From the NCBI GenBank assembly GCA_026418215.1, contig JAOABT010000669.1:1-5909 (forward strand): a DNA stretch of 5,909 nucleotides, given 5' to 3'. How positions within the stretch are numbered: position 1 is the stretch's first letter; each line of letters opens with the position of its first letter. A program made the translations under genes and the position numbers. This stretch comes from Clostridia bacterium. GTDB lineage: Bacteria > Bacillota > Clostridia > DSM-8532. The notes under the pieces are model-generated. The model saw only the letters and a list, made by a program, of their open reading frames with translations, made no database searches and was not told the DNA's origin. This document shows positions 5,468 to 5,909 of this stretch, piece after piece.

Positions 5468-5496
5468 TTGACTAATCTCTCCGAATAAGTTACCAT
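5468..5496 (+). promoter_or_regulatory. Possible promoter of the transporter gene
   Basis: TTGACT (5468-5473) is 17 bp from TACCAT (5491-5496), a 5/6 and a 4/6 match to sigma-A boxes. A start near 5503 would give a leader of only about 23 nt, just enough to include the Shine-Dalgarno. The weak -10 box keeps confidence moderate. Confidence 0.5.
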
Positions 5497-5525
5497 ATTT
5501 CTGCTTGCAGGAGAGGGAGATTGTC

Positions 5526-5909
5526 ATGAAAAATGCGAATAAATTATGGAATAGGCTTCTATTCTACATAAAGACCGAAACAGTTCTTATAGCATCTCTT
5601 AGTGCGGCGCTTATTTCTGCTTTTTTTAATCCCCCTTCGGAAATGTATTTATCCTTTATCGATATAAAGGTCTTGCTATGCTTGCTTTGCCTTATGATTG
5701 TGGTGGCGGGCTTTAAGAAATTAGGGGCTTTTCAGGTTGCCGCAGCTTTTGTTGCTCGAAAGAGCCGTAATATACGAAGCCTTTCTCTGGGAATACTCAC
5801 CCTGACATATCTTCTTGCCATGGTCATGACCAACGATGTCGCTCTCATAACGCTCGTGCCATTTACATTAATCCTTCTAGACAGCATAGGAGCTGTCTCT
5901 TATACACAT
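5526..5909 (+). CDS. Membrane transporter, CitMHS/ArsB/NhaD-like (ion transporter superfamily), N-terminal part
   Basis: An open frame of 128 codons that runs off the window end. The last 17 bases look like adapter, so only about the first 122 codons (to 5891) are trustworthy. After a basic start (MKNANKLWNRLLFYIKTE) come hydrophobic stretches at about residues 17-35, 47-63, a short hydrophobic stretch at 65-78, and a segment from about 89. The sequence MVMTNDVALITLVPFTL (about 101-117) is the main clue: TND-AL-T-VP is characteristic of the CitMHS/ArsB/SLC13-like permeases of Bacillota. These are usually annotated as anion or citrate transporters, and the substrate cannot be told from this part. 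AGGAGAGGGAG (5509-5519) lies 6 nt before the ATG. It has its own likely promoter and is unrelated in function to the ribosomal operon upstream. Confidence 0.72.
   Translation, partial: MKNANKLWNRLLFYIKTETVLIASLSAALISAFFNPPSEMYLSFIDIKVLLCLLCLMIVVAGFKKLGAFQVAAAFVARKSRNIRSLSLGILTLTYLLAMVMTNDVALITLVPFTLILLDSIGAVSYTH
5893..5909. other. Tn5 mosaic-end (Nextera) adapter remnant at the contig end
   Basis: The last 17 bases, CTGTCTCTTATACACAT, match the first 17 of the 19-bp Tn5 mosaic end used in tagmentation libraries, and they stop exactly at the window end. A natural transposon end is possible but much less likely, because the match is to the engineered mosaic sequence. Bases from 5893 on should not be treated as genome. 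Confidence 0.9.

Overview
The window reads as one strand (+) of a low-to-mid G+C Bacillota chromosome, most likely a member of the Clostridia. The reasons are the gene order rpmG-secE-nusG-rplK-rplA-rplJ-rplL, separate secD and secF genes, strong AGGAGG-type ribosome binding sites, a short SecE with one membrane segment, and a Gram-positive style L10 attenuator. The species cannot be named from this sequence. The last 17 bases match the Tn5 mosaic-end (Nextera) adapter, so the window probably ends where a short-read assembly contig ends.

Layout: (1) bases 1-1192 hold the 3' end of secD, overlapping a complete secF, closed by an intrinsic terminator (1204-1247). (2) A near-consensus extended -10 promoter (1331-1359) starts the next unit: rpmG (bL33, zinc form), secE, nusG, rplK (uL11), rplA (uL1). 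(3) A second promoter overlaps the rplA stop codon. It feeds an L10-type leader with a K-turn-like binding site, an antiterminator and an intrinsic terminator, followed by rplJ (uL10) and rplL (bL12) and a strong terminator (5101-5152). (4) About 500 bp follow with no gene but several possible RNA hairpins, one of which could switch partners. (5) A CitMHS/ArsB-like membrane transporter begins at 5526 and is cut off by the contig end.

The genes serve two linked processes. SecD, SecF and SecE belong to the protein export machinery. NusG couples RNA polymerase to termination and translation. bL33, uL11, uL1, uL10 and bL12 are 50S proteins, with L11, L10 and L12 forming the factor-binding stalk and L1 the opposite stalk. 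The most informative signals are regulatory RNAs: a hairpin before rplA that closely copies the L1-binding stem of 23S rRNA, an L10 attenuator whose antiterminator arm covers the whole loop of the terminator hairpin, and a hairpin between the nusG Shine-Dalgarno and its start codon that shortens an otherwise excessive 28-nt spacing. I found no wholly new multi-gene system here. Apart from these leaders, the unexplained part is the structured gap after rplL, where rpoB would usually be expected.
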